From: Microbacterium sp. W4I4
GTDB taxonomy: Bacteria; Actinomycetota; Actinomycetes; Actinomycetales; Microbacteriaceae
NCBI RefSeq assembly: GCF_030816235.1
Contig: NZ_JAUSXT010000001.1
Span: forward strand, 2,108,001-2,172,000
Direction: 5' to 3'
DNA: 64,000 nt
This document shows, one piece after another, positions 7,046-15,068 of this stretch. Every line of letters starts with the position of its first letter. Within the stretch, counting starts at the first letter, position 1. The notes beneath the pieces are model-generated. The model did no database searches. It was not told the DNA's origin and saw nothing but the letters and a program-made list of their open reading frames with translations. Both the position numbers and the translations under genes were made by a program.

Positions 7046-9175
7046 TCAGGCGTCGCGCGAGCGCCAGAGCAGCCAGACGAAGTACGGCGCGCCGATCAGC
7101 GCGACCACCAGGCCCGCCGGCAGCTGAGCGGGGGCGAGCACAGTGCGGCCGATGGCATCCGCCACCCCGACGAGCACGGCCCCGAGCAGCACGGCGACCG
7201 GGATCACGCGCGTGTGACGGGCGCCGACCAGCGCCCGTGCGGCGTGCGGGGCGACGAGCCCGACGAACCCGACCACGCCCACCGCCGAGACGCTGAGGGC
7301 CGCGAGCAGTGCCGCCGCCGCGAGCAGGGCGAGGCGGGTGCGCTCCAGGCGGATGCCGACCAGACGGGGCGTGTCCTCATCCATCGCCAGGATGTCGAGG
7401 TCGCGACGCTGCATGAGCACGAACGGCAGGGCGATGACCAGCACGACCGCCAGCGGGACGACCTGCTCCCAGATGCGCCCGTAGGTCGTGCCCGAGAGCC
7501 AGGTGTAGATCTTCGGAGTGTCCCAGGGGTTCGCGCGCAGCAGCACGAACGTGGTCAGCGCGGTCGTGCCGTACCAGACGCCGATGCCGATCAGCACGAG
7601 CCGGTCGGCGCTGAGCCCGCCGCGCCACGCCAACGCGTAGACGAGACCGAAGGCCAGCAGTGCGCCGACGATCGCGGCGACGAGCATCCCGAAGGTGGAT
7701 GCCGCGGCGCTGGTCACCACGAGCACCGCACCGAGTCCCGCGCCGCCGGTGATGCCAAGGAGTCCGGGCTCGGCGAGCGGGTTGCGGCTGACCGCCTGGG
7801 TGATGGTTCCGGCGAGGCCGAGCGCGGCGCCGGCGAGCACGGCCGCGACCACGCGCGGCGCGCGCTCGTCGAGGGCGAAGGAGACCAGCGGGGGCGCCTG
7901 ATGCTGGAGCCAGAGCAGGATGTCACCGGTCAGCAGCGGGGTGGCGCCCACCAGCATCCCGATCAGGATCACGGCGGCGAGCACTGCGATGCCGACGATC
8001 ACGACGATGCGGAAGCGGCGAGCGCTGCGCACGCCGAAGCGGATGCTGGGCGGCCGGCGGGTCGGTCCGGCATCCCGCAGTCGGCGGGCCATCACGATCA
8101 GCACCAGGGCGCCGAGCAAGGTGGTGGCCACGCCGGTCGGCACGGCGATGGCGCCCTCGGCGCCGATGATCGCGCGCAGCACGGCATCCGCTCCGATGAC
8201 CACTATCGCGCCGATCAGGCCGGTCGCCGGGATCAGGAGCGCGTGCCGGCCGAGAGCCGGGACAAGGCGCGACAGCAGCCGGGCGAGCACCGGCGCGCAG
8301 AGGCCGACGAAGCCGATCGGTCCCGCGAGGGTCACCGCCGCGGCGGTGAGCAGCACCGACAGCAGGATGCCGATGATGCGCGTGGAGCGGATCGGCACAC
8401 CCAGTGAGGAGGCCGTGTCGTCACCGAGGGCCAGCACGTCCAGCCGGCGGGTGAGCGCGAAGGCGAGCGCGATGCCCACCACGATGACGGGCGCGGCGCG
8501 CAGGAACGAGTCGATGCTCAGCTGCGAGAGACTGCCGCTGCCCCACGCGAACAGACCCTTGGTCTCCTCGTCGAAGAGCACCAGCAGCGTGGAGGTGCCG
8601 GCCTGCAGCGCGAGCGCGAGCGCGGAGCCGGCGAGCACGAGCCGGGTGGTGGAGGATGCCGCGCCGCCGGCGAGACCGAGGACCAGACCCGCGGCGAACA
8701 GCCCGCCGCCGACAGCGACCACCCCGGATGCCCAGAACGGGATGCTGATCCCGAACGCGGTCACCGCGGTGATCGCGAAGTACGCCCCGGCGGTGACGCC
8801 GAGCGTGTCGGGCGAGGCCAGCGGGTTGCGCGCGAGCGACTGCATGAGCAGACCCGCGACGCCCAGGGCCAGCCCGACGGCGACACCGGCGGCGAGCCGC
8901 GGCAGACGCGAGCCGAACAGGATGTCCGGGTTCGCGAACACGGCACCGCTGGTGCCCTGCGTCAGATGCCAGGCGGATGCCAGGACGAGCACGACCAACA
9001 GCCCGACGAGCGTCCACACGGCGACCGCCGTGCCCCCGCGACGGTCGGTCGTGGACACTACGGGGGTCGACACGCCGGATGCAGACCGAATCACGGCATC
9101 CGGTTCGACATCTGGCGTGTCGGCCCCCGATCCGTATGCGGAATCGGGGGTCGAGCCGGGCGCGCGATCGCTCAC
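7046..9175 (-). CDS. Fused iron-siderophore ABC permease, two FecCD domains
   Basis: Inner-membrane channel of a ferric-siderophore importer. The protein has 709 residues and contains two FecCD permease domains in one chain (about 60-370 and 390-705), like E. coli FhuB; most homologues are two separate proteins of about 330 residues. Each half carries the family motif around 'QSLARNPLASPDTLG' and 'QAVSRNPLAEPGLLG' and the later 'GFVGLCAPVLARLL' and 'GFVGLVAPHAARAL'. The GTG start overlaps the stop of the binding-protein gene by GTGA. It is the last gene of the iron operon. The long polar N-terminal tail (about 45 residues) is unusual. Confidence 0.94.
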   Translation of the reverse strand: MSDRAPGSTPDSAYGSGADTPDVEPDAVIRSASGVSTPVVSTTDRRGGTAVAVWTLVGLLVVLVLASAWHLTQGTSGAVFANPDILFGSRLPRLAAGVAVGLALGVAGLLMQSLARNPLASPDTLGVTAGAYFAITAVTAFGISIPFWASGVVAVGGGLFAAGLVLGLAGGAASSTTRLVLAGSALALALQAGTSTLLVLFDEETKGLFAWGSGSLSQLSIDSFLRAAPVIVVGIALAFALTRRLDVLALGDDTASSLGVPIRSTRIIGILLSVLLTAAAVTLAGPIGFVGLCAPVLARLLSRLVPALGRHALLIPATGLIGAIVVIGADAVLRAIIGAEGAIAVPTGVATTLLGALVLIVMARRLRDAGPTRRPPSIRFGVRSARRFRIVVIVGIAVLAAVILIGMLVGATPLLTGDILLWLQHQAPPLVSFALDERAPRVVAAVLAGAALGLAGTITQAVSRNPLAEPGLLGITGGAGLGAVLVVTSAAASTFGMLVAAIVGALLAFGLVYALAWRGGLSADRLVLIGIGVWYGTTALTTFVLLRANPWDTPKIYTWLSGTTYGRIWEQVVPLAVVLVIALPFVLMQRRDLDILAMDEDTPRLVGIRLERTRLALLAAAALLAALSVSAVGVVGFVGLVAPHAARALVGARHTRVIPVAVLLGAVLVGVADAIGRTVLAPAQLPAGLVVALIGAPYFVWLLWRSRDA

Positions 9176-10206
9176 TTCGTGATGACGTCCACGTACGCGT
9201 CGACGATCTGCTCGGCCGAGCGCGGTCCGCCGAAGGTCCAGATGCCACCCGGGAACGCGTGGATGCGGTTCTCCTCGACGGCGGGGATGGATGCCCAGGC
9301 CGGGTTCTTCTTCGCGGCGTCGATGAAGCTCTCCGAGTCGGGGTCGGCGGTGCCGGTGTGCAGCAGCATCGCGTCGCCGATCGTGGTCATGCCCTCGATG
9401 TCGGTCTGCCCGAGGCCGTAGGCCGCGTCGACCTCGCCGGTCCAGGCGTTCTTCAGCCCGAGCTCCTCGCCCAGCTCGCCGATCAGCGACCCCTGGCCGA
9501 ACGGGCGCAGCGAGACGTTGCCGCCGTCCACCCAGCCGTCGAAGAACACGAAGGGCGCATTCTCGAGCGAGGCGCCGGTGACGGCCTTCTTGCCCTCGGC
9601 GAGCTTCGCCTCGAACTCGTCCTTGACGACATCGGCGCGCTCGCTGCGGCCGGTGGCCTGGGCGATCAGGTCGAAGGTGTCGAGCATCTGCGTGATCGGG
9701 TCCTTCGCATCGGCGCCGATCGTCGCGAGCACGGGCACGCCGTACTTCTCCAGCTGGGCGATGATCGCATCGTCACGCGTGTACGCCTCGACGATCACCA
9801 GGTCGGGCTCGGTCGCGAACAGCGCGTCGAGGTTCGGCTCCTGCCGCGTGCCGACGTCCTTGACGTCCTTCGGCAGCTCCTCCGCGGTGTCCCAGGTGCG
9901 GTAGCCGTCGGCATCCGCGACTGCCACCGGCGTCAGGCACAGCGAGAGGACGTCCTCGACCTGCTGCCACTCCAGCACGGCCACCTTCGTGGCGGGCTCG
10001 TCCAGCTTCACGGTGCGACCGAACGCGTCGGTCAGCTCCACCGGACCGGTCGAGGTGGTCGTGCTGTCGTCGGCGCAGCCGGCTCCGCTCGCCGTGGACG
10101 TCTTCGCGTCGGTGGTCTTGTCGGGCGCGGCCTGGGTGGTTCCGCAGGCGGTGAGCGCGAGGGTCAGTGCGCCGAGAGTCGCGAGGGCGGCGAGGGACTT
10201 CTTCAT
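9172..10206 (-). CDS. Iron-siderophore ABC substrate-binding lipoprotein
   Basis: Extracellular lipoprotein of 344 residues that binds a ferric siderophore and hands it to the fused permease. It has a signal peptide with lipobox (LTAC, Cys 21) and a TroA/FepB-type fold suggested by 'GTRQEPNLDALFATEPDLVIVEAYTR' split around the hinge and 'FGQGSLIGELGEELGLKNAW'. It is the middle gene of the operon ATPase, binding protein, permease; its stop overlaps the permease start. The siderophore is not known. Confidence 0.94.
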   Translation of the reverse strand: MKKSLAALATLGALTLALTACGTTQAAPDKTTDAKTSTASGAGCADDSTTTSTGPVELTDAFGRTVKLDEPATKVAVLEWQQVEDVLSLCLTPVAVADADGYRTWDTAEELPKDVKDVGTRQEPNLDALFATEPDLVIVEAYTRDDAIIAQLEKYGVPVLATIGADAKDPITQMLDTFDLIAQATGRSERADVVKDEFEAKLAEGKKAVTGASLENAPFVFFDGWVDGGNVSLRPFGQGSLIGELGEELGLKNAWTGEVDAAYGLGQTDIEGMTTIGDAMLLHTGTADPDSESFIDAAKKNPAWASIPAVEENRIHAFPGGIWTFGGPRSAEQIVDAYVDVITK

Positions 10207-10263
10207 CGGTGGGGCTCCGGGGTTCGGGGTCAGGAGATCAGGAGGGATGTCAGGCGGACGATG

Positions 10264-11127
10264 TCAGGCGGAGAGGGCGGCGAGCGCGCGACCGGCGCGG
10301 TCGTGGTGGCGTCCGCGCGGCGCGACGTGGACACGGCCGGTGCGGCCGTCGATGCTCGCCTCGATCGGCAGACCGTACACGTCGGTGAGGTTCTCGCTCG
10401 TGAGCACGGCGGCAGGTGTTCCGGCGGCGTGCACGCGGCCCCGGTTCATGAGCACGACCTCGTCGGCGATGGAGGCGGCGTGCCCCAGGTCGTGCAGCAC
10501 CACGCCGACGGCGGTGCCGCGATCGGCGAGATCGCAGATCAGGTCGAGCGTCTCGATCTGGTAGCGGAGGTCGAGGTGGTTGGTGGGCTCGTCGAGTAGC
10601 AGGATGCCGGTGCCCTGAGCGAGTGCGGTGGCCAGCCACACGCGCTGCAGCTCACCGCCGGAGAGCTCGTCCACGGCACGGTGCGCCATGGCATCCAGCC
10701 CCGTCAGCTCCAGCGCATGCGCGATGGCCTGCCGATCGGCATCCGTCATCCCCGCGAACCTGCCGCGGTGCGGGTGACGACCGTAGGCGACGACGTCGTG
10801 CACTTCGAGGCCGGAGGGGTGCGGGCGCGACTGCGAGAGCATCGCGACCGTGCGTGCGAACTCCTTCGCTGTCAGCGCCGCCGCGTCGCGGGCGCCGCCG
10901 GCCCCATCGATGCGCACAGTGCCGGAGTCGACTTTGTGCAGCCGTGCCAGCGCGCGCAGCGCCGTGGACTTGCCGCTGCCGTTCGGTCCGATCAGCGCGG
11001 TGACCACACCAGGGCGCAGGTGCAGCGACATCTCGTGCACGACTCGGGTGCGTCCGTAACTGAGCGCGAGCGCCTCGCCGTGCAGTTCGTCGGCGTGCCC
11101 TTCGGGAATATCCGTGATGGTTCTCAC
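10264..11127 (-). CDS. Siderophore ABC transporter ATP-binding protein
   Basis: Cytoplasmic ATPase of the ferric-siderophore importer, 287 residues. Motifs: Walker A 'GPNGSGKST', Q-loop 'SQSRPHP', signature 'LSGGELQRVW', Walker B 'ILLLDEPTNHLD' and switch His in 'VLHDLGHA'. The GTG start at 11125-11127 is preceded by an iron box, and a minus-strand TAGGCT hexamer (11136-11141) ends 8 nt before it, so the mRNA may be leaderless. First gene of the three-gene uptake operon and divergent from the siderophore-interacting protein. Confidence 0.95.
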   Translation of the reverse strand: MRTITDIPEGHADELHGEALALSYGRTRVVHEMSLHLRPGVVTALIGPNGSGKSTALRALARLHKVDSGTVRIDGAGGARDAAALTAKEFARTVAMLSQSRPHPSGLEVHDVVAYGRHPHRGRFAGMTDADRQAIAHALELTGLDAMAHRAVDELSGGELQRVWLATALAQGTGILLLDEPTNHLDLRYQIETLDLICDLADRGTAVGVVLHDLGHAASIADEVVLMNRGRVHAAGTPAAVLTSENLTDVYGLPIEASIDGRTGRVHVAPRGRHHDRAGRALAALSA

Positions 11128-11128
11128 G

Positions 11129-11146
11129 TTAGGAGAGCCTAACCTA
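11129..11146. promoter_or_regulatory. DtxR/IdeR-type iron box between divergent iron genes
   Basis: The sequence TTAGGAGAGCCTAACCTA closely follows the known DtxR/IdeR consensus (TTAGGTTAGSCTAACCTAA). It overlaps the -10 hexamers proposed for both flanking genes, so one bound dimer pair could shut both when iron is plentiful. The regulator itself is not in the window. Confidence 0.88.
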
Positions 11147-11156
11147 TGCTGGAGTG

Positions 11157-12053
11157 GTGAGCCACCACCCGTACCGGACCTTCCGCACCACCGTCGCGCG
11201 CATCGACCGCCTCTCGCCGAGCTTCACGCGCATCACTCTGGCGGGTGACGACCTGACGCACTTCGGCACCGATGGCCTCGACCAGCGCATCAAGCTGATC
11301 GTCCCGCTCGCCGACGGCACGGTCACCGACGTCGGACAGTTCGACGAGAGCCAGAGCATGACGCAGTGGTACCGGCGCTGGCGGGAGCTGCCCGACGAGC
11401 AGCGCAACCCGATCCGCACCTACACGATCCGCTCGCCGCGACCGGTCGACCGCGAGATCGACATCGACTTCGCGCTGCACGGCACCGACGGTCCGGCGTC
11501 CGCCTGGGCCACGGACGCGCAGGTCGGCGACCCGCTGTTCGTGGTGGGCCCTGACTCCCGCTCCGAGGAGCCGGCCGGCGGCATCGAGTGGAAGCCGGGC
11601 GCCGCGACATCCGTGCTCATCGCGGGAGACGAGACGGCCGCGCCGGCGATCTGCTCGATCGTCGAGTCGCTGCCCGCGGACATCACCGGCGAGGTGTGCA
11701 TCGAAGTGCCGACCGAGGCGGATGCCCTGCCCCTGGCCGCACCGGAAGGCGTGCGGGTGAGATGGCTCGCCCGCAGCGGCGCCGCGCACGGCGTGCGGCT
11801 CAGCGCCGCCGTGCACGACTGGGGACGCCAGCGCAGCGCGGCATCCGCTGCGGTCGATCTCGCGGAGCCGGGGGACGACGAAGTGCTCTGGGAGGTTCCG
11901 GATGCCGTCGCCGGCGGCGAGTACGCGTGGCTTGCCGGCGAGGCCGGAACCATCACAGCGCTGCGCCGTCACCTGGTGCGCGACCTCGGCATCGACCGCC
12001 GCTCGATCGCCTTCATGGGCTACTGGCGACAGGGCCGCGCCGAGGGCGCCTGA
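11157..12053 (+). CDS. Siderophore-interacting protein (flavin-dependent ferric-siderophore reductase)
   Basis: Cytosolic FAD protein that reduces imported ferric siderophore so that iron is released; 298 residues. It has the SIP FAD-binding part ('RTYTIRSPRP', the RxYT motif) and the SIP NAD(P)H part ('VLIAGDETAAPAICSIVESLP', C-terminal 'GYWRQGRAEG'). A TATGCT hexamer at 11145-11150 ends 6 nt before the GTG at 11157, so a leaderless start here is preferred; a GTG one codon earlier is possible. It is divergent from the siderophore uptake operon across the iron box, which fits joint iron control. Confidence 0.93.
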   Translation: MSHHPYRTFRTTVARIDRLSPSFTRITLAGDDLTHFGTDGLDQRIKLIVPLADGTVTDVGQFDESQSMTQWYRRWRELPDEQRNPIRTYTIRSPRPVDREIDIDFALHGTDGPASAWATDAQVGDPLFVVGPDSRSEEPAGGIEWKPGAATSVLIAGDETAAPAICSIVESLPADITGEVCIEVPTEADALPLAAPEGVRVRWLARSGAAHGVRLSAAVHDWGRQRSAASAAVDLAEPGDDEVLWEVPDAVAGGEYAWLAGEAGTITALRRHLVRDLGIDRRSIAFMGYWRQGRAEGA

Positions 12054-12131
12054 CCCCTGCCCACCCTCCCCGAGTCACGATTCGCGCAGCGGGATTGCAC
12101 GGCGTCGTCCGCAGGCGTAGTGTCCTCCGTC

Positions 12132-14210
12132 GTGACACATGACGGTCGCGAGAATGCGGATGCCCCGCCGCTCGCCAAACGCATCCTCATCGGCGAACCG
12201 CTGACGACGGAGCAGGTCAACGACCAGCTCCTCCCCAAGCGCATGGCGCTGCCGATCTTCGCATCCGATGCGCTCAGCTCGGTGGCCTACGGGCCGCAGG
12301 AGATGCTGATGATCATGCTCATCGGCGGAGTGGCCTTCCTCGCGCTCAGCCCCTGGGTCGCAGCGGCGGTCGTCGTGCTGCTCGTCGTGGTCGTGCTGAG
12401 CTACCGGCAGCTCATCAAGGCCTACCCCTCGGGCGGCGGCGACTACGAGGTCGCGTCGAAGAACCTCGGCGAGGTGCCAGGCGTGGTCGTCGCGGCGGCC
12501 CTGCTCGTGGACTACGTGCTCACGGTCGCGGTGTCCATCGCATCCGGTGTCGACAACATCATCTCGGCCCTCCCGGGTGCGAACCCGTGGCGGGTGGAGC
12601 TGGCGGTCGGCTTCGTCGTCCTCATCGTCGTCGTCAACCTCCGCGGCGTGCGCGAGGCATCCACCCTCTTCGCCGTCCCGACGTACGTCTTCATCGGATC
12701 GGTGGTGCTGATGATCGCGACCGGCCTGATCCGCACCTTCCTCGGGGATGCCCCGATCGCCGAGAGCTCCGCCTACTCGGTGCAGACCGAGAACATCAGC
12801 CAGGCGGCGATCATCCTGCTCGTGCTGCGCGCATTCTCCAGCGGATGCTCCGCCCTGACCGGCGTGGAGGCCGTGTCCAACGGGGTGCAGGCGTTCCGGC
12901 TGCCGAAGATCGGCAACGCGCAGAAGACGCTGACCCTGATGGGCTCGATCGCGGCCCTGCTGTTCGCCGGGCTGACCGCGATGGCCCTGATCACCGGCGT
13001 GCACTACGCCGAGAACCCCTGCGACCTGCAGGGCTTCGACTGCACGGGGCCGCAGCCCAGCCTGATGGCGCAGATCGCCACCGCGACCTTCGGCGGCGGC
13101 AGCATCCTCTTCTTCATCATCCAGGCCGCGACTGCCTGCGTGCTGCTCCTGGCCGCCAACACCGCGTTCAACGGATTCCCGCTGCTGGGTGCAGTGCTCG
13201 CCCGCGACGGCTATGCGCCGAAGGCGCTGAACACCCGCGGCGACCGGCTGGTGTTCAGCAACGGCATGATCCTGCTCGGCATCGGCGCCGTCGCGGTGCT
13301 CGTCGCGTTCCAGGCGAACCTGACCAGCCTGATCCAGCTGTACATCATCGGGGTCTTCGTGTCGTTCTCGCTCGGTCAGATCGGCATGGTGCGCCACTGG
13401 AAGCGGCTGCTGCGCGAGACGCAGCATCGCCTGCTCGCCGAGGTCGCCGCGGAACGCCGCTCCGCCCACATCGGACTGGTGATCAACAGCCTGGGCGCCG
13501 TGATGACCGTGGCGGTGCTGGTGATCGTGACGATCACGAAGTTCACCCACGGTGCGTGGATGGTGTTCTTCGCGATCCCGGTGCTGGCCCTGCTGATGCT
13601 GGGCGTGAAGCGGTACTACCGCGACGTGGAGCACGAGATCACCATCGACGACACCACGCACTTCGGCTCCAGCGGCGACGTCGCGATCGTGCTGGTGAGC
13701 CGGCTGCAGAAGCCGGTCATCAAGGCGCTCGACTACGCGATCGCCGCGAAGCACGAGAAGACCGTCGCCCTGCACATCGCCCTCACCCCCGAGGACGGGA
13801 AGGTGCTGCAGCGCGAGTGGCAGCAGTACGGCATCCCGGTGCCGCTCGTGATCGTCGACTCCCCGTACCGCACGTTCGCTCAGCCCGTCGAGCACTTCAT
13901 CCGCCAGTACCGCGAGAAGCACGGGCCGTGCGTGGTGACCGTCTACCTGCCGCAGTACATCGTCGGCCACTGGTGGGAGTCGGTGCTGCACAACCGTCGC
14001 GCGCGCCGCATCGCGAACCAGCTGATGATGGTTCACGGCGTGACGATCACGCTGGTGCCGTGGCTGCTGGATTCGTCTGAGCTGATCTACGGACGCCGCT
14101 CGCGTCCGCTGCCCGGGCAGGAGCGCGCCGGACGACCGCTGGCGCTGTACGGCGCCCCTCCGGCGGGTCGACGTGCACAGCGCCCCGCGGGTCCCCCCGA
14201 CGAGGGCTGA
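12132..14210 (+). CDS. APC superfamily permease, KimA-like potassium transporter
   Basis: Large membrane transporter of about 692 residues with some 12 helices in the first 470 residues and a cytosolic C-terminal domain of about 200 residues. The pattern 'LPIFASDALSSVAYGPQEML' near the N terminus and 'ANTAFNGFPLLGAVLARDGYAP' in the middle are typical of the KimA/YdaO group, whose studied members import K+ and are controlled by c-di-AMP in Firmicutes. Potassium as substrate is inferred from the family. A TAGTGT hexamer at 12118-12123 favours leaderless GTG 12132; GTG 12120 would add four residues. Only 66-78 bases separate it from the previous gene, too little for a ydaO riboswitch. Confidence 0.85.
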   Translation: MTHDGRENADAPPLAKRILIGEPLTTEQVNDQLLPKRMALPIFASDALSSVAYGPQEMLMIMLIGGVAFLALSPWVAAAVVVLLVVVVLSYRQLIKAYPSGGGDYEVASKNLGEVPGVVVAAALLVDYVLTVAVSIASGVDNIISALPGANPWRVELAVGFVVLIVVVNLRGVREASTLFAVPTYVFIGSVVLMIATGLIRTFLGDAPIAESSAYSVQTENISQAAIILLVLRAFSSGCSALTGVEAVSNGVQAFRLPKIGNAQKTLTLMGSIAALLFAGLTAMALITGVHYAENPCDLQGFDCTGPQPSLMAQIATATFGGGSILFFIIQAATACVLLLAANTAFNGFPLLGAVLARDGYAPKALNTRGDRLVFSNGMILLGIGAVAVLVAFQANLTSLIQLYIIGVFVSFSLGQIGMVRHWKRLLRETQHRLLAEVAAERRSAHIGLVINSLGAVMTVAVLVIVTITKFTHGAWMVFFAIPVLALLMLGVKRYYRDVEHEITIDDTTHFGSSGDVAIVLVSRLQKPVIKALDYAIAAKHEKTVALHIALTPEDGKVLQREWQQYGIPVPLVIVDSPYRTFAQPVEHFIRQYREKHGPCVVTVYLPQYIVGHWWESVLHNRRARRIANQLMMVHGVTITLVPWLLDSSELIYGRRSRPLPGQERAGRPLALYGAPPAGRRAQRPAGPPDEG

Positions 14211-14240
14211 GGCCGGCGCGGTCTTCCCCCCCTCCTCCGC

Positions 14241-14324
14241 CGGGCCACCATCGAACGCGCGAGCCACCACGCAGATCACACACATCTGCTTGGTGGCTCG
14301 GCGATTGCTTGGTGGTCCGGCGCG
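14241..14324. repeat. Nested inverted repeat, copy 1, upstream of the GNAT gene
   Basis: Order of words: GGGCCACCA, GAGCCACCACGCAGAT (14261-14276), ATCTGCTTGGTGGCTC (14284-14299), TTGGTGGTCC. The inner pair forms a 16-bp stem with one mismatch; the outer pair can extend it. A near copy lies at 14970-15053. It follows the KimA-like gene and may end its transcription. Confidence 0.8.
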
Positions 14325-14349
14325 GATCGGTGCCGACTACGCTGACGAG

Positions 14350-14937
14350 ATGTCGCTCAGCACCGTCGCCTGGCCTCTCCGCACCGCACGTCTGGAGATC
14401 CGTCCGCTCGCGGACACGGATCTCGACGCGATGTGGGAGTTCCGTCGCCTGCCCGAGGTCAACCGGTGGCTGGGCCGTGCACCGGCCACGCGCGAGGCGT
14501 TCCACGAGACGTACTCGGATCCCGCGCGCCGCGCGATGACGTTCGTGATCGTGCTTTCGGATGCCGGTCACGCCGCGCCCACGATCATCGGCGACCTGAT
14601 GATCAAGCTCGAGGATGCGTGGGCTCAGGCGGAGGTCGCCGAGCAGGCGGCGGGCACGGAGGCCGAGCTGGGCTGGGCGCTGGCCCCCTCACACACCGGT
14701 CAAGGCTTCGCGATCGAGGCGGTGAGCGCCGTCATCGACCTCTGCTTCGGCCCGCTGGGGCTGCGCCGAGTCCACGCCGGATGCTTCGCCGACAACGAGC
14801 CCTCATGGCGGCTGATGGAGCGGCTCGGCATGCGCCGGGAGGAGTTCAGCCGCCGCACGGCGCTGCATCGCTCCGGCGAGTGGATGGACGGCCTGAACTA
14901 CGGCCTGCTCGCCGAGGAGTGGCCCGTCGGGCGCTGA
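14350..14937 (+). CDS. GNAT family N-acetyltransferase
   Basis: Acetyl-CoA-dependent acetyltransferase of 195 residues, RimJ/RimL-like (Acetyltransf_3). Seen: N-terminal 'LRTARLEIRPLADTDLDAMW', the central acetyl-CoA region 'ELGWALAPSHTGQGFAIEAV' and C-terminal 'GCFADNEPSWRLMERLGMRR'. The substrate may be a protein N terminus or an antibiotic; it cannot be told. An upstream in-frame extension to 14173 would cross the repeat at 14241-14324 and is rejected, because TACGCT at 14338-14343 ends exactly 6 nt before the ATG, which fits a leaderless start. The gene is flanked by two copies of a nested inverted repeat. Confidence 0.9.
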   Translation: MSLSTVAWPLRTARLEIRPLADTDLDAMWEFRRLPEVNRWLGRAPATREAFHETYSDPARRAMTFVIVLSDAGHAAPTIIGDLMIKLEDAWAQAEVAEQAAGTEAELGWALAPSHTGQGFAIEAVSAVIDLCFGPLGLRRVHAGCFADNEPSWRLMERLGMRREEFSRRTALHRSGEWMDGLNYGLLAEEWPVGR

Positions 14938-14969
14938 CGCGGCCGGCCTCGCCGCACCCGGCTGATTCA

Positions 14970-15053
14970 CCGAGCCACCATCGAAATCGCGAGCCACCAA
15001 GCAGATGACGCATATCTGCTTGGTGGCTCGGCGATTGCTTGGTCGCTCGGCGC
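14970..15053. repeat. Nested inverted repeat, copy 2, between the convergent GNAT and copB genes
   Basis: Near-identical to the copy at 14241-14324. The inner stem GAGCCACCAAGCAGAT (14991-15006) and its complement (15014-15029) is a perfect 16 bp with a 7-nt loop; outer arms are CGAGCCACCATCG (from 14971) and CGATTGCTTGGTCGCTCG (to 15049). The place between convergent genes fits a bidirectional terminator. Confidence 0.85.
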
Positions 15054-15068
15054 GGGGCGGCGGGCGCG

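Noticed and set aside
6785..8407. Plus-strand open frame of 540 codons opposite the FecCD permease
   Set aside because: Shadow frame; both FecCD domains are unmistakable on the minus strand.
12054..12131. ydaO-type c-di-AMP riboswitch before the KimA-like gene
   Set aside because: The gap is too short for that aptamer and none of its conserved blocks was seen.
14241..15053. Composite transposon around the GNAT gene
   Set aside because: No transposase, no target duplication and no terminal inverted-repeat ends of an insertion sequence are visible; only the repeat pair itself is supported.
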